Of a stretch of DNA of 64,000 nucleotides, positions 35,747 to 44,153 are shown in pieces. The stretch lies in NCBI GenBank assembly GCA_019308745.1, contig JAFDHO010000004.1, forward strand, positions 1-64,000. Reading direction: 5' to 3'. The translations under genes and the position numbers were made by a program. Every line of letters begins with the position of its first letter. Within the stretch, counting starts at the first letter, position 1. Source of the stretch: Deltaproteobacteria bacterium (GTDB lineage: Bacteria > Desulfobacterota > DSM-4660 > Desulfatiglandales > HGW-15). The notes under the pieces were generated by a model. That model made no database searches, was not told where the DNA came from, and saw only the letters and a list, made by a program, of their open reading frames with translations.

Positions 35747-37072
35747 ATGAAACTGGATTCATTACTCGATCGTACCATTCGATGTGCCTGCGGACAGGAC
35801 CACCATGTGCCCGTCAAGGGGATCTTCTTTTCCGAAGATGCCCTACGCGAGCTACCGGACTTCCTTGGCACTTATGTCCGGGAACCGAGGGCCCTGTTGG
35901 TCTCCGACATAAGGACACAGGAAGTCGCCGGGAGGGAGACGGAAGAGACCTTGAGAAACGCGGAATGGTCCGTTGAGGTCATAACCCTCCCGGATCCCGA
36001 AGGGGGAAGCCCGGTTTGTGACGACCAGACCTATCACGGGGTCCTGGAGCAGATCTCAAGCCCGCCAGGGGTCTTCATCGCCATTGGGAGCGGCGTGATC
36101 AACGACCTGGTTAAATGGGTCTCCTTTACTGTGGATAGGCCCTACGCCGTGGTCGCCACTGCCGCCTCCATGAACGGATTCACCTCTGCCAATGTGGCAC
36201 CGCTCATTCAAGGGGTCAAAAGCCTTGTCCGGGCACGCGCTCCCATAGGCGTATTTGCCAAACCCTCTGTAATAGCGAAAGCACCCTATCGGCTCACAGC
36301 CGCTGGGCTCGGTGATGCACTGGCGAAATCGGTCAGTGTTGTGGACTGGGAGTTGAATCACGTCCTGCTGGGCGAACCCTTCTGCTCCTTTTGCGCCGGC
36401 ATTATCGATCAAAGCGAGCGGACATATCTCAAGCATCCGGAGAGCATCTTGGCACGCTCACCTGATGGGATTCAAGCCATTTTCGACGCCTTGAACTACT
36501 CGGGTCTGGCAATGACCATGATCGGCTCATCAGCGCCCGCGTCCGGCGGCGAACACCTCTTCAGCCACACCTTGGATATGATGAGCCTCCTTGACAGAGT
36601 GCCTCACGATCTTCATGGGCGCCAGGTGGGCATCGGCACCCTATTTGCCTCTGCCCTCTACGATCGGCTCCTGAAGGTGGATCGGCCAAAATTTCGTGAA
36701 ATGCCAAACAGGATTGACCATCGGTTTTGGGGAAAGCTGGCCGAATTCGTGCAAGCCCAGCATGAAACCAAACTCGAGAATATCCCGAGAATCAGGGATC
36801 GATTGTCAGCAGGGGACACTTGGGATCAGATCCGCCGCCATGTTTTGGTAAAGGCCAAGCCACCCACCCTTATTGCCGATTGCCTGCACAGGGCCGGTGC
36901 TGCCCGTTTCCTGAAGGATATCGGCTGCAGCCGGGAACGGGCCTTCCAAGCGGTATCGCATCTCCATGAGATCCGCAGCCGATTTACCGTGGTCGATCTG
37001 GCGTGGATGGTGGGAATCCTGCCTGACGCGGCCCAGGAAATCATCGATGAATGGCTTCTTGGCCAGAATTAG
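35747..37072 (+). CDS. sn-glycerol-1-phosphate dehydrogenase (AraM/EgsA family)
   Basis: This is a metal-dependent NAD(P)H dehydrogenase of about 441 residues that would interconvert dihydroxyacetone phosphate and sn-glycerol 1-phosphate, the stereoisomer used in archaeal lipids. The N-terminus LLDRTIRCACGQDH is typical of bacterial AraM. The nucleotide-binding loop is AIGSGVINDLVKW (near 112). Metal-binding regions GLGDALAKSVS and GEHLFSHTLDMM are present, and the tail contains the HEIRSRFTVVDLAW block. I start at the ATG at 35747 because it aligns with the family N-terminus; ATGs at 35714 and 35729 are possible. It converges on the HAD phosphatase gene 22 bases away. Confidence 0.87.
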   Translation: MKLDSLLDRTIRCACGQDHHVPVKGIFFSEDALRELPDFLGTYVREPRALLVSDIRTQEVAGRETEETLRNAEWSVEVITLPDPEGGSPVCDDQTYHGVLEQISSPPGVFIAIGSGVINDLVKWVSFTVDRPYAVVATAASMNGFTSANVAPLIQGVKSLVRARAPIGVFAKPSVIAKAPYRLTAAGLGDALAKSVSVVDWELNHVLLGEPFCSFCAGIIDQSERTYLKHPESILARSPDGIQAIFDALNYSGLAMTMIGSSAPASGGEHLFSHTLDMMSLLDRVPHDLHGRQVGIGTLFASALYDRLLKVDRPKFREMPNRIDHRFWGKLAEFVQAQHETKLENIPRIRDRLSAGDTWDQIRRHVLVKAKPPTLIADCLHRAGAARFLKDIGCSRERAFQAVSHLHEIRSRFTVVDLAWMVGILPDAAQEIIDEWLLGQN

Positions 37073-37094
37073 GGCGGGTTTCCTTCTGTCTTCT

Positions 37095-37904
37095 TCACTC
37101 GGCCCTTCCCCGCAACAAAATATCCGCCATTTCCACGAATCCCCTTCCGCCCCTTTCCCTCGTGATCCAGGAGGGCTCTTCTTCGATCTTGTCTCGAAAA
37201 CGGAGCAGATTCGCCACCCCCACCGAATGAGGATAATAGGCAAACATGGGCCCGTCATTGGGGGAATCCCCGATAAAGATTACACGATCCTTGACCTGCT
37301 CAAGAGTCACCTTGAAGACCTCCTCAAAGAGCAGAGCCGTGGTGGTCAGTTTGTCATGGGTGCCGAACCAGCCATTAACATGGATGGAACTTATTCTCGC
37401 CCTCGCGCCTGCTTCCTCGAAACAGCGGACGATTTGCTCCACCTGCTCCATGGGGAGAGGAGGAACATCCTCGCAAAAATCAATTGCCAAATCGGTTTCC
37501 CGGTAGGATTGGTCCGAAGCAATCTGGCACCCGGGGACCTTCTCAAGAATAATTCCAGCGATCTTTTCCAGCTCTGTCCGGTCTTTCTTGCGTTGTTCTT
37601 CTGATTTCAGGTATCGGCGCACCATCTTTTTCCGGGAAGAATCGTAGCGAAAATAAAATGCCCCGTTTTCTCCTACCAGGCCGTCCACCGGCCACATCCG
37701 TGCGATGTGATCGCACCACCCCGCAGATCGGCCCGTAATGGGCAGGACATGAAGGCCTGCACCTTGCAAGCGTTCCATGGCGGAAAAAACGAAGGACGTG
37801 ATACGCCCTTTGATGGTGAGGGTATCGTCTATATCCGTCAGCACATAGCGGATACTCTTCTTGAGAGGATCAGGGAACTCTTCAAAGGGCTTCATGGCAA
37901 CCAT
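37095..37904 (-). CDS. HAD-superfamily (IIB) phosphatase
   Basis: This is a cytoplasmic phosphatase of about 269 residues in the HAD-IIB group, related to sucrose-phosphate, trehalose-phosphate and mannosyl-3-phosphoglycerate phosphatases. Motif I is YVLTDIDDTLT with both aspartates, motif II is LPITGRSAGWC, the lysine is in GTHDKLTTTA and motif IV is FIGDSPNDGPMF. The frame is open to 37988; ATGs at 37904 and 37895 give normal lengths and none has a clear ribosome binding site. It follows the ABC ATPase gene closely on the same strand, so it is probably the fourth gene of that operon. This suggests that a phosphorylated compound is imported and dephosphorylated; the substrate is unknown. Confidence 0.82.
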   Translation of the reverse strand: MVAMKPFEEFPDPLKKSIRYVLTDIDDTLTIKGRITSFVFSAMERLQGAGLHVLPITGRSAGWCDHIARMWPVDGLVGENGAFYFRYDSSRKKMVRRYLKSEEQRKKDRTELEKIAGIILEKVPGCQIASDQSYRETDLAIDFCEDVPPLPMEQVEQIVRCFEEAGARARISSIHVNGWFGTHDKLTTTALLFEEVFKVTLEQVKDRVIFIGDSPNDGPMFAYYPHSVGVANLLRFRDKIEEEPSWITRERGGRGFVEMADILLRGRAE

Positions 37905-38012
37905 ACCATCTCGGAGGGGATAGGGGGAACCACCTGCGTGCCCCTCTTGCCGGACCAGGTAACTCAACCCAGTACATGGAGGATTCATTGAGTATCCGTG
38001 GACAAAGTTGTC

Positions 38013-39095
38013 TCAAACAAGGACCATACACTTATCGGGGTTTAGAAACACATAGAGTTCCTGTCCTTCTCCGTGGGGTATGTAGTGGGGGACTTGCACT
38101 CTGATCATGGTGCCGTCCACCCTGATGAAAAAGGTCAGAAAGCTACCCAAATACGCCCTATGGACAATGGTGCCCCTGAAGACATTCTCCTTGGCCTGGG
38201 GCGGATCTGAAAACACCTCCACGTCCTCAGGCCTTATGGATGCATACACCTCTTTTTCCAGCGTTGCGGCCCTCTGATCGGGGGTCTTACACCTCATCTT
38301 CTGGCTGAACTCGGTGCGAACGTAGACCCCGTCCCCATCCTGCAGGACCTGGATGACCGTACCGGGCATAAAGTTCATGGTACCGATGAAATCGGCAACA
38401 AACCGGTTTGCAGGCCTTTCGTATATCTCCTGGGCAGTCCCGACCTGCACCACGTTCCCTGAGTCCATGACAACGATTCGATCAGAAATCACCATGGCCT
38501 CTGCCTGGTCATGGGTGACATAAATCGACGTTATGCCCATCCGTCTTACCAGGCTCTTTATTTCAAATCGCAGTTCTTCCCTGAGCTTGGCATCCAGGTT
38601 ACTCAAGGGTTCGTCCAACAACAACACCTTCGGATTTCTCACAAGCGCCCGTGCCAAGGCCACCCGTTGCTGTTGGCCGCCGCTCAGTTGGGCCGGGTAT
38701 CTGTCTTCCAGGCCCTTCAAGCCCACGAGATCCAAAACCTCCTGTGCCTTTTCCTGGATGGTCCGCTTGGATAACTTCTGAAGCCTCAAACCATACACGA
38801 TGTTATTGAATACTTTCATATGAGGCCAGACCGCGTAGTTTTGAAAGACCATCCCGATCCCCCGCTTTGCAGGCTGGACAAAGCCCTCTGAAAGCATGGG
38901 TTTCCCGTCGATGAAGATTTCCCCCTCCTCCGGTCTTTCCAACCCCGCAATGCAGCGCAAGGTGGTTGTTTTCCCGCATCCGCTGGGCCCAAGAAGGGTC
39001 AGCATTTCTCCCTTTTTCACTTCGAGATCTATGTGGTTCACTGCCACAACATCTTTGAAGCGCTTGAACAGGTTTTGGAGTTCTATGAAAGCCAT
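38013..39095 (-). CDS. ABC transporter ATPase, PotA/FbpC type
   Basis: This is the ATPase subunit of an importer, 360 residues. Walker A is GPSGCGKTTTLR, the signature is LSGGQQQRVALARAL, and Walker B is VLLLDEPLSNLDAKL, followed by the switch histidine in YVTHDQAEA. A C-terminal TOBE-like domain (about 240-360) is present, as in the iron, polyamine and sugar-phosphate importer families. The substrate cannot be assigned from the ATPase. It is encoded after the fused permease in the operon. Confidence 0.94.
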   Translation of the reverse strand: MAFIELQNLFKRFKDVVAVNHIDLEVKKGEMLTLLGPSGCGKTTTLRCIAGLERPEEGEIFIDGKPMLSEGFVQPAKRGIGMVFQNYAVWPHMKVFNNIVYGLRLQKLSKRTIQEKAQEVLDLVGLKGLEDRYPAQLSGGQQQRVALARALVRNPKVLLLDEPLSNLDAKLREELRFEIKSLVRRMGITSIYVTHDQAEAMVISDRIVVMDSGNVVQVGTAQEIYERPANRFVADFIGTMNFMPGTVIQVLQDGDGVYVRTEFSQKMRCKTPDQRAATLEKEVYASIRPEDVEVFSDPPQAKENVFRGTIVHRAYLGSFLTFFIRVDGTMIRVQVPHYIPHGEGQELYVFLNPDKCMVLV

Positions 39096-39141
39096 TGAAA
39101 TGGTTCTCCTTCGGTTATTGCCACATGGGTGGCGCCCTGTG

Positions 39142-39177
39142 TAAAGCTCCCCGCAGCAACTTGCAGGATATCCTGCC
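39142..39177. repeat. Palindromic element of the AAAGCTCCCC type, copy 2
   Basis: TAAAGCTCCCCGCAGCAA, then CTTGCAGG and CCTGCC, resemble the element at 35669-35705 over about 36 bases. The stem is more degraded than in copy 1. It lies between the permease and ATPase genes of one operon. Confidence 0.45.
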
Positions 39178-39215
39178 GGAGTCGAACAAAAGCTCCCATA
39201 TCTCTCCCGGACTCC

Positions 39216-40895
39216 TTATGTCCCGCCACTCGGGCCCCAAGCTGCCTTAAGGATCCCTCCGCCGATCCTGGCGATGATCAGCAGAAGAATAAAGGTGATT
39301 ACAATCATCAGAAAGGCCATGGCCGCGGCGATTCCAAATTCCATTCCCCGGTGCCAGTTCAAAAAGATACCGATGGGCAAGGTTTCCCACCCCCCCCGAT
39401 AGAGAAAAATAGCCGTGGAGATCTCCTGAAATGCCATGATAAAAAACATCACCACGCCCACAAGGACCCCCTTGGTGAGCAATGGCAGAGAAATTCTCAT
39501 GAAGGTCCTGAGTTTACCCGCTCCCGATACCTCGGAGGCCTCCTCAAGAGAAATATCCAACTGCAAGTACGAGGAATGGGCCATACGCAAGAAATAGGGA
39601 AGCCGTCGTGCAAACAGGGCCAGGGGCATGATAATCCAATGGGTGGCAAGGGGTATGTCTTTCCAAAACGCCAAGAGATAGCTCGCCCCAACCGCTATAC
39701 CAGGAAAGGCCAGCATCAGGGTGATCACGAAGTCAAGGGCGTCCTTGCCAGGGACTCGGGTACGCACAATGAGGTAGGCTGCCGGTAGCCCAAAGGTAAT
39801 TCCGAAAATCAGGGCAACCCCGCTGAACACGAAGGAATTCTGTATCAGGAGCGGGGTTTCCAGGAGAATGACCCGGAAATTTTCAAGGGTCCAATTGGTC
39901 GGAAAGGGATCAAAGACCCATCTCCTGGAAAAGGCAGCCAGTCCCAGGACGATAGGTATGAGAAGGACAAAGATGGCGATAACAACCATGTAGGCGTAGG
40001 CACATCCCTTGAGCACGACACCTGGCTCGATCACTCGCCCTTCGGACGTGGTCCCCTTGGAGAGCCCTGTGTATTTCCTCCGCTCTACCCACCAGCGGGC
40101 AAGCAGAAAGAGTGAAATGCAGACCCCGGAAGAAATGACCACGGCCACAATTCCCATGTACTTGCGGTGCATGTCAGTGAAGTGGTAGGCAATGTTGATG
40201 TAGGCGACCGAGGGGAGAAAGTCTACCTGTCCCAAGATCAAGGGCGTGAGCCAGTCCGTAAAAGGCCACAGGAATACGATCACCGCACCTGCCAAATAGG
40301 TCGGCGTGCACAGGGGCAGAGTGACAGTGAGAAATCTCCAAAAGCCACTCGCACCTTCCACTTCGGCGGCCTCTTCGAAACAGGGGTCTATGTTGGTGAA
40401 CCCTGCTGAAAGGCCCAGGACGATGAAAGGGAGCATATGAAGGGATTGGATAAATACAAGTCCGTGGATCCCATAGATGAAATTGAGGGGTTTTTCAATC
40501 AAGCCCGCATCCATAAGCAGCAGGTTAAGGGTCCCGTACTTGCCGAAAAAGATAATAAACGCGAACACGCCGGCAAAGGCTGGCAACACTATGGGCAAGA
40601 GGATCAGGGCCGTGAAAACGGTCTTCCCCCTGTGCCTGTATCTCGCCAGAATGTAAGCCAGGGGGACGCCGAACACGGTCGACGTCAAGAGCACCAGGGT
40701 ACTCAAGAGCAGGGTGTTTCCGAAGGTCTTGAGGTAATAGGCGTCCTTGAAAAAGCCCAGGTAGTTCTTCAGACCCCAGGTGTCTGTTCCCGCGATTTTG
40801 AAGCTCTCCAGGACAAGAAACGACAAGGGATAGATCACAAGGAAGATAATGACCAACCACAGGAATGCTGCCAGAATGCCATTGCCGCGAGACAT
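39216..40895 (-). CDS. ABC transporter permease, fused double-domain (FbpB/ThiP-like)
   Basis: This is a 559-residue inner-membrane permease made of two tandem binding-protein-dependent permease domains with about 12 membrane segments. Each half has its own EAA loop, EEAAEVEGASGFWRFL in the first and EEASEVSGAGKLRTFM in the second. These loops dock onto the ATPase. This fused form is characteristic of ferric-ion, thiamine and sugar-phosphate/phosphonate importers. The ATG follows AGGACAGGAT. It lies between the binding-protein and ATPase genes. Confidence 0.94.
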   Translation of the reverse strand: MSRGNGILAAFLWLVIIFLVIYPLSFLVLESFKIAGTDTWGLKNYLGFFKDAYYLKTFGNTLLLSTLVLLTSTVFGVPLAYILARYRHRGKTVFTALILLPIVLPAFAGVFAFIIFFGKYGTLNLLLMDAGLIEKPLNFIYGIHGLVFIQSLHMLPFIVLGLSAGFTNIDPCFEEAAEVEGASGFWRFLTVTLPLCTPTYLAGAVIVFLWPFTDWLTPLILGQVDFLPSVAYINIAYHFTDMHRKYMGIVAVVISSGVCISLFLLARWWVERRKYTGLSKGTTSEGRVIEPGVVLKGCAYAYMVVIAIFVLLIPIVLGLAAFSRRWVFDPFPTNWTLENFRVILLETPLLIQNSFVFSGVALIFGITFGLPAAYLIVRTRVPGKDALDFVITLMLAFPGIAVGASYLLAFWKDIPLATHWIIMPLALFARRLPYFLRMAHSSYLQLDISLEEASEVSGAGKLRTFMRISLPLLTKGVLVGVVMFFIMAFQEISTAIFLYRGGWETLPIGIFLNWHRGMEFGIAAAMAFLMIVITFILLLIIARIGGGILKAAWGPSGGT

Positions 40896-40990
40896 ATCCT
40901 GTCCTTTACATGGCTTCTACCTGCTTGACATACGAGCGCCCGGTTGTCGGCCCGTATGCCAAGCAATGGAGGTCTGGGGTTACCTGATTT

Positions 40991-42292
40991 CTACGGCGAG
41001 ACAAGGAGTGAGCGTGCCTTCGACGCCGCCAGCCGGGCCTCGGCATACTTTCCGTCTATCTCGAAGAGTCTTCGAGCTTCTTCTATTTTTGCCTCGGCCT
41101 TTGCCACGTCCAGGTTCTGTGCCTTCGCCGCCTTGATCTCCTCTTCAACCTCTTCGATCAGGTACAGGCTGCTCTTTAGTTTGCCCCACTTCCTATAGAT
41201 CTCGTACTCGTAGAAGCGATTGACATCGTCCCATCTCTTGGCTGCAAGATCCAAGTCATAGTCGATGAATCCCACCTTCAAATCCCAGAAGGAATCAACT
41301 CCCAGGGCCTTGGCCGCGTGCTTGGCCATGGTAACGCCTTCCTTTTGCCACGCGGAGAACCTGATGTCGGTCCTGGCGGCAAAGTAACGACCCTCCAGCA
41401 CGTATTTTTGCCCGTCCATGCTGAACAGCCAGTCCAGAAAGATCTTCCCTGTTGCCTCGTTGGGTGCGCCCTTCAACAGGGCCACTGCCTCCGGTACCAG
41501 GATGGTCTTCTCCGGGAGCAGGTCTCGGACAGGATAGCCGTCTTTGCGGGCTGCCATGGCATTCATTTGCGGTTGCGCTATTCCGATGGGCGCTTCCCCC
41601 CTGCTGACGATATGGGTTGTGTCCGTACTCCCGGTTGAAAAGCGGGCCAGTTGTGCGGCCAATTTCCTGAGGTAGGCCCAGGCCTCTTTTTCTCCGAATG
41701 CCTGGATGAGTATCTCTACGGTCTCGTGCATGGTCCCCGAGGCGTAGGGCAGTGTGTGCACGATGCTTCCCCGGTAAATGGGATTGAGCAAATCCTGCCA
41801 TGTCTTTGGGGGCGGCAATCGAAGCTTCTTCAGGACCTTTTCGTTATAGAGATTCGTGACAATCCAGGGAGCAAAGCATGTCCAGTAATAATCCGCATCC
41901 TTCACCTTCATGCCGCCCCATTTCGCAGGCACCTTGTCCCAGTCCTTTGGCCGGTAAGGAACGATCAGGCCCTCCTTCTTTCCGATCTCATGGGCCGGGG
42001 CACCGGCTCCCAGGAAGATGTCGGCATCCGGCTTGCCACCCCATAGTCTTATTTTGTCCAGGCACACGGGCCAGCCGCCCGGCCGAACAAAGGTTATCTC
42101 TATGTCCTTGCCATAGGTCTTTTTGTAATACGCCGTAAACCCTTTCCTCAGGCTGTCGGATAGCTCCTTGTAAACGGGACCAATCCAGCCAACTTTATCT
42201 TTGGCCTGCGATTTCCCTGCAAAGGCAGGTAGGAGCAGCAGCGACATGGTAAGAACTGTGACGATTGTTGTGGTCAAGGTCTTCTTTCTCAT
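40991..42292 (-). CDS. ABC transporter substrate-binding protein with helical C-terminal extension
   Basis: This 433-residue periplasmic protein starts with a signal peptide (TVLTMSLLLLPAFAG) and a family 1/Fbp-type binding fold. Features include DADIFLGAGAPAHEIGKK, WIVTNLYNEKVLKKL, PKTWQDLLNP and FSMDGQKYVLEGRYFAARTD in part. After about residue 370 it carries an unusual charged helical tail rich in Glu, Lys and Ala (IEEVEEEIKAAKAQNLD, then AEAKIEEARRLF), likely a coiled coil. The conserved tyrosine pair typical of ferric-binding proteins is not evident, so iron is not the obvious ligand. It is the first gene of the importer operon. Confidence 0.88.
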   Translation of the reverse strand: MRKKTLTTTIVTVLTMSLLLLPAFAGKSQAKDKVGWIGPVYKELSDSLRKGFTAYYKKTYGKDIEITFVRPGGWPVCLDKIRLWGGKPDADIFLGAGAPAHEIGKKEGLIVPYRPKDWDKVPAKWGGMKVKDADYYWTCFAPWIVTNLYNEKVLKKLRLPPPKTWQDLLNPIYRGSIVHTLPYASGTMHETVEILIQAFGEKEAWAYLRKLAAQLARFSTGSTDTTHIVSRGEAPIGIAQPQMNAMAARKDGYPVRDLLPEKTILVPEAVALLKGAPNEATGKIFLDWLFSMDGQKYVLEGRYFAARTDIRFSAWQKEGVTMAKHAAKALGVDSFWDLKVGFIDYDLDLAAKRWDDVNRFYEYEIYRKWGKLKSSLYLIEEVEEEIKAAKAQNLDVAKAEAKIEEARRLFEIDGKYAEARLAASKARSLLVSP

Positions 42293-42840
42293 TTTGGCCT
42301 CCCTTCTTGTGACAATGTCACCCGTGAAAAGGTAGCGATTTCTTGGATCTCATCCTTGCCTCCGGCAAAGGCTTCCTCTTTCGGTCCGAATTCCGACATA
42401 GCCCATCATGTCTTCCCCTTCATCACCTCCTTTTGATGAAGTCTCAAAATGCACAGAATTCACAACACATCCAGGCCAGGGCCCATTTTCCCTCGGTTCA
42501 AGGATGCACGGCATTTGTCTGGATTCACAAACACCCGAAACACGCCCCGCCCGGTTTGATTCTGCGTCAACCGCCATCCAAAGTCAAGGACGAAAAGGGG
42601 CAGAAATTCAAGCCCGTTTTGGAGGCTCGTGAAACGGTACGGTAGAAATGGTCGCAGAAGATTGAGTTAGGTAGCCCATTGACCGGAGACAGGACAGTTG
42701 GAATGGATCCGAGCCTGTAGTACTGATTTCTTTTTGTCCCTGGATGACATTCCAAAGAAAGGGTAATCCGTCATTCTCCTATCCTTCTTCTGTGCTGCTG
42801 GTAGCAAAACCCCTTTCACCTTCCTGGAGTAAAGGACTGT
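42293..42840. other. Intergenic region upstream of the importer operon
   Basis: This long gap between the methyltransferase stop and the importer operon should hold its promoter. Apart from the palindrome at 42309-42321 I see no gene, terminator or convincing promoter hexamers on either strand. Confidence 0.4.
42309..42321. promoter_or_regulatory. Perfect palindrome upstream of the binding-protein gene
   Basis: GTGACA-A-TGTCAC is a perfect 6-1-6 inverted repeat whose edge lies 16 bases before the ATG of the binding-protein gene. It could be a repressor site or part of a leader hairpin. I see only one copy and no neighbouring regulator gene. Confidence 0.3.
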
Positions 42841-43548
42841 CTACTTTAAGGATTTTTTCTGCGTGTAATGCGGCACCCATTTCGTGATCCTGCAAAAGAC
42901 GCTGGAACCATCCACCTCGGTAATATCAGGTTCGTACCCGACCCGCGAGGCGAGGTGCCTGAAATCCTCCGGCGTGAGTCGCCCCGCGCGGAAGCCGTCC
43001 GTGCAGACAATCACACCGTCACGGGAGGCCTCATAGTCAATGGGACCCACAAGGCCTGCCTCCGACTGAGCCTCGAACCAGGCAAGCCGATCCCCCCAGA
43101 ATCGATTCGAGTATGTGGAGAATAAGACCGTCCCGCCCTTGCGGCTCACACGAAGGGCCTCCCTCATCAGGGTCTCCTGGTCCACGCCGAATGCGCAGAT
43201 CCCGTTCTGAATACAGACCACGGCGTGAAATTCCTCGTCAGGAAATCGCATATTGACCGCATCCATATTCAGGAACTCGCAACGAGAGTCGGTACCGGCC
43301 ATCTCTCTGGCCAGATCCAGGCTCTCTTCCGCCGTGTCGATTCCAACCACCCTCGCCGCGACCTCGGCAAGGCGGAAGGCCACCCGGCCGTATCCGCAGC
43401 CCAGCTCCAACACTGTGTCCGTGGACCGCAGCTGTTTCAGCACATACAGGATTTCGGCCTCCAGGTACTGCTTGACCCGCTGGGGAGCCAGCTCATAGCA
43501 GGCCATCAAACGGCGGCCGGACAACTTGGCAGCGTAGTAACTCGTCAT
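42841..43548 (-). CDS. Class I SAM-dependent methyltransferase
   Basis: This is a Rossmann-fold methyltransferase of about 235 residues. Motif I is VLELGCGYGRVAFRL, motif II includes VVGIDTAEESL, and MDAVNMRFPDEEFHAVVC matches the later motifs of the Methyltransf_11/25 group. The substrate is not predictable. The frame reaches an ATG at 43584, but that codon lies inside the 28-bp inverted repeat, so I prefer the ATG at 43546-43548, which begins MTSYYAAKLSGRR. It stands alone, with the repeat island directly upstream. Confidence 0.83.
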   Translation of the reverse strand: MTSYYAAKLSGRRLMACYELAPQRVKQYLEAEILYVLKQLRSTDTVLELGCGYGRVAFRLAEVAARVVGIDTAEESLDLAREMAGTDSRCEFLNMDAVNMRFPDEEFHAVVCIQNGICAFGVDQETLMREALRVSRKGGTVLFSTYSNRFWGDRLAWFEAQSEAGLVGPIDYEASRDGVIVCTDGFRAGRLTPEDFRHLASRVGYEPDITEVDGSSVFCRITKWVPHYTQKKSLK

Positions 43549-43563
43549 GGCACGTTTCTTAAT

Positions 43564-43674
43564 AAAGGGGTCAGCCCTTGACATTGGAATGATAACTTGA
43601 TCCTAAGTGAGCAGGTTCTTCTAAAGATCGATATTTGATGTCTAACCATTCCAATGTCAAGGGCTGACCCCTTT
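43564..43674. repeat. Perfect 28-bp inverted repeat (REP/MITE-like element)
   Basis: The arm at 43564-43591 (AAAGGGGTCAGCCCTTGAC, then ATTGGAATG) is exactly repeated in reverse complement at 43647-43674, with a 55-base spacer. The GGGGTCAG...TTGACATT composition resembles REP-type hairpin units that accompany IS200-like REP-associated transposases in related genomes; that resemblance is from memory. No transposase is present, so it would be non-autonomous. Confidence 0.8.
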
Positions 43675-43869
43675 CTCACTATAGGTCTTTATTATAATAT
43701 TATTTTGTATTTCAGTATACCTAATTAACGATAAAATAATTATATTTATTGCTATTTATCTTTATATGGATGGATATTTGACCGAAACCGGGGTCAGGAG
43801 GAAGGAATCGTAAACAAAGGTTGCCTTACAGGACGAAGAATACGGGCTGGCACGGGATCTCAACCGGGA

Positions 43870-43920
43870 GTTGCTCCTACAAGGGGAAAAAGAGAACGGC
43901 AACGCGGGTGCCTTGGTCCA
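43870..43920. repeat. GTTGCTCCTACA / GGCAACGCGGGTGCC repeat, copy 1
   Basis: GTTGCTCCTACA (43870-43881) and GGCAACGCGGGTGCCTTGGT (43898-43917) recur at 48399-48410 and 48349-48368, in swapped order. The second motif matches its partner at 21 of 23 positions when CCA is included. Confidence 0.55.
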
Positions 43921-44066
43921 TAAGGGGAAGAGGAAAGTTGAGGTATGGGATATGTCCCGTAATATTCCCTTGATAAAACTGACGAGTTGAGATAATCATT
44001 ACATCCTGGCTCGAGATAGGTTAGGAAAAAGAGAATTTGCGAAAGACAATATCGCGACTGGAAATC

Positions 44067-44090
44067 GCTCCTACAGAGGGAGCCTGTAGG
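44067..44090. repeat. Short hairpin repeat CGCTCCTACAG
   Basis: CCTACAG (44070-44076) and CTGTAGG (44084-44090) form a 7-bp stem with a 7-base loop. The GCTCCTACAG core is shared with the repeats near 43.87 and 48.40 kb. It lies about 65 bases upstream of the Fe-type dehydrogenase start. Confidence 0.45.
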
Positions 44091-44153
44091 GCAAAGAGGA
44101 ATGACGGAAGACGGGATCGCTACCAGGTGGTCGCGAGCAGAAGGGAATGAGAT

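Larger units (their letters stand above)
43549..44153. other. Repeat-rich divergent intergenic island
   Basis: This 605-base region at a strand switch contains the 28-bp inverted repeat element, a very AT-rich stretch (about 43685-43770) and two further repeat motifs. No protein-coding gene is recognisable. Promoters for both flanking genes should lie here, and TATAAT occurs at 43693-43698 on the plus strand without a matching -35. Confidence 0.5.
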
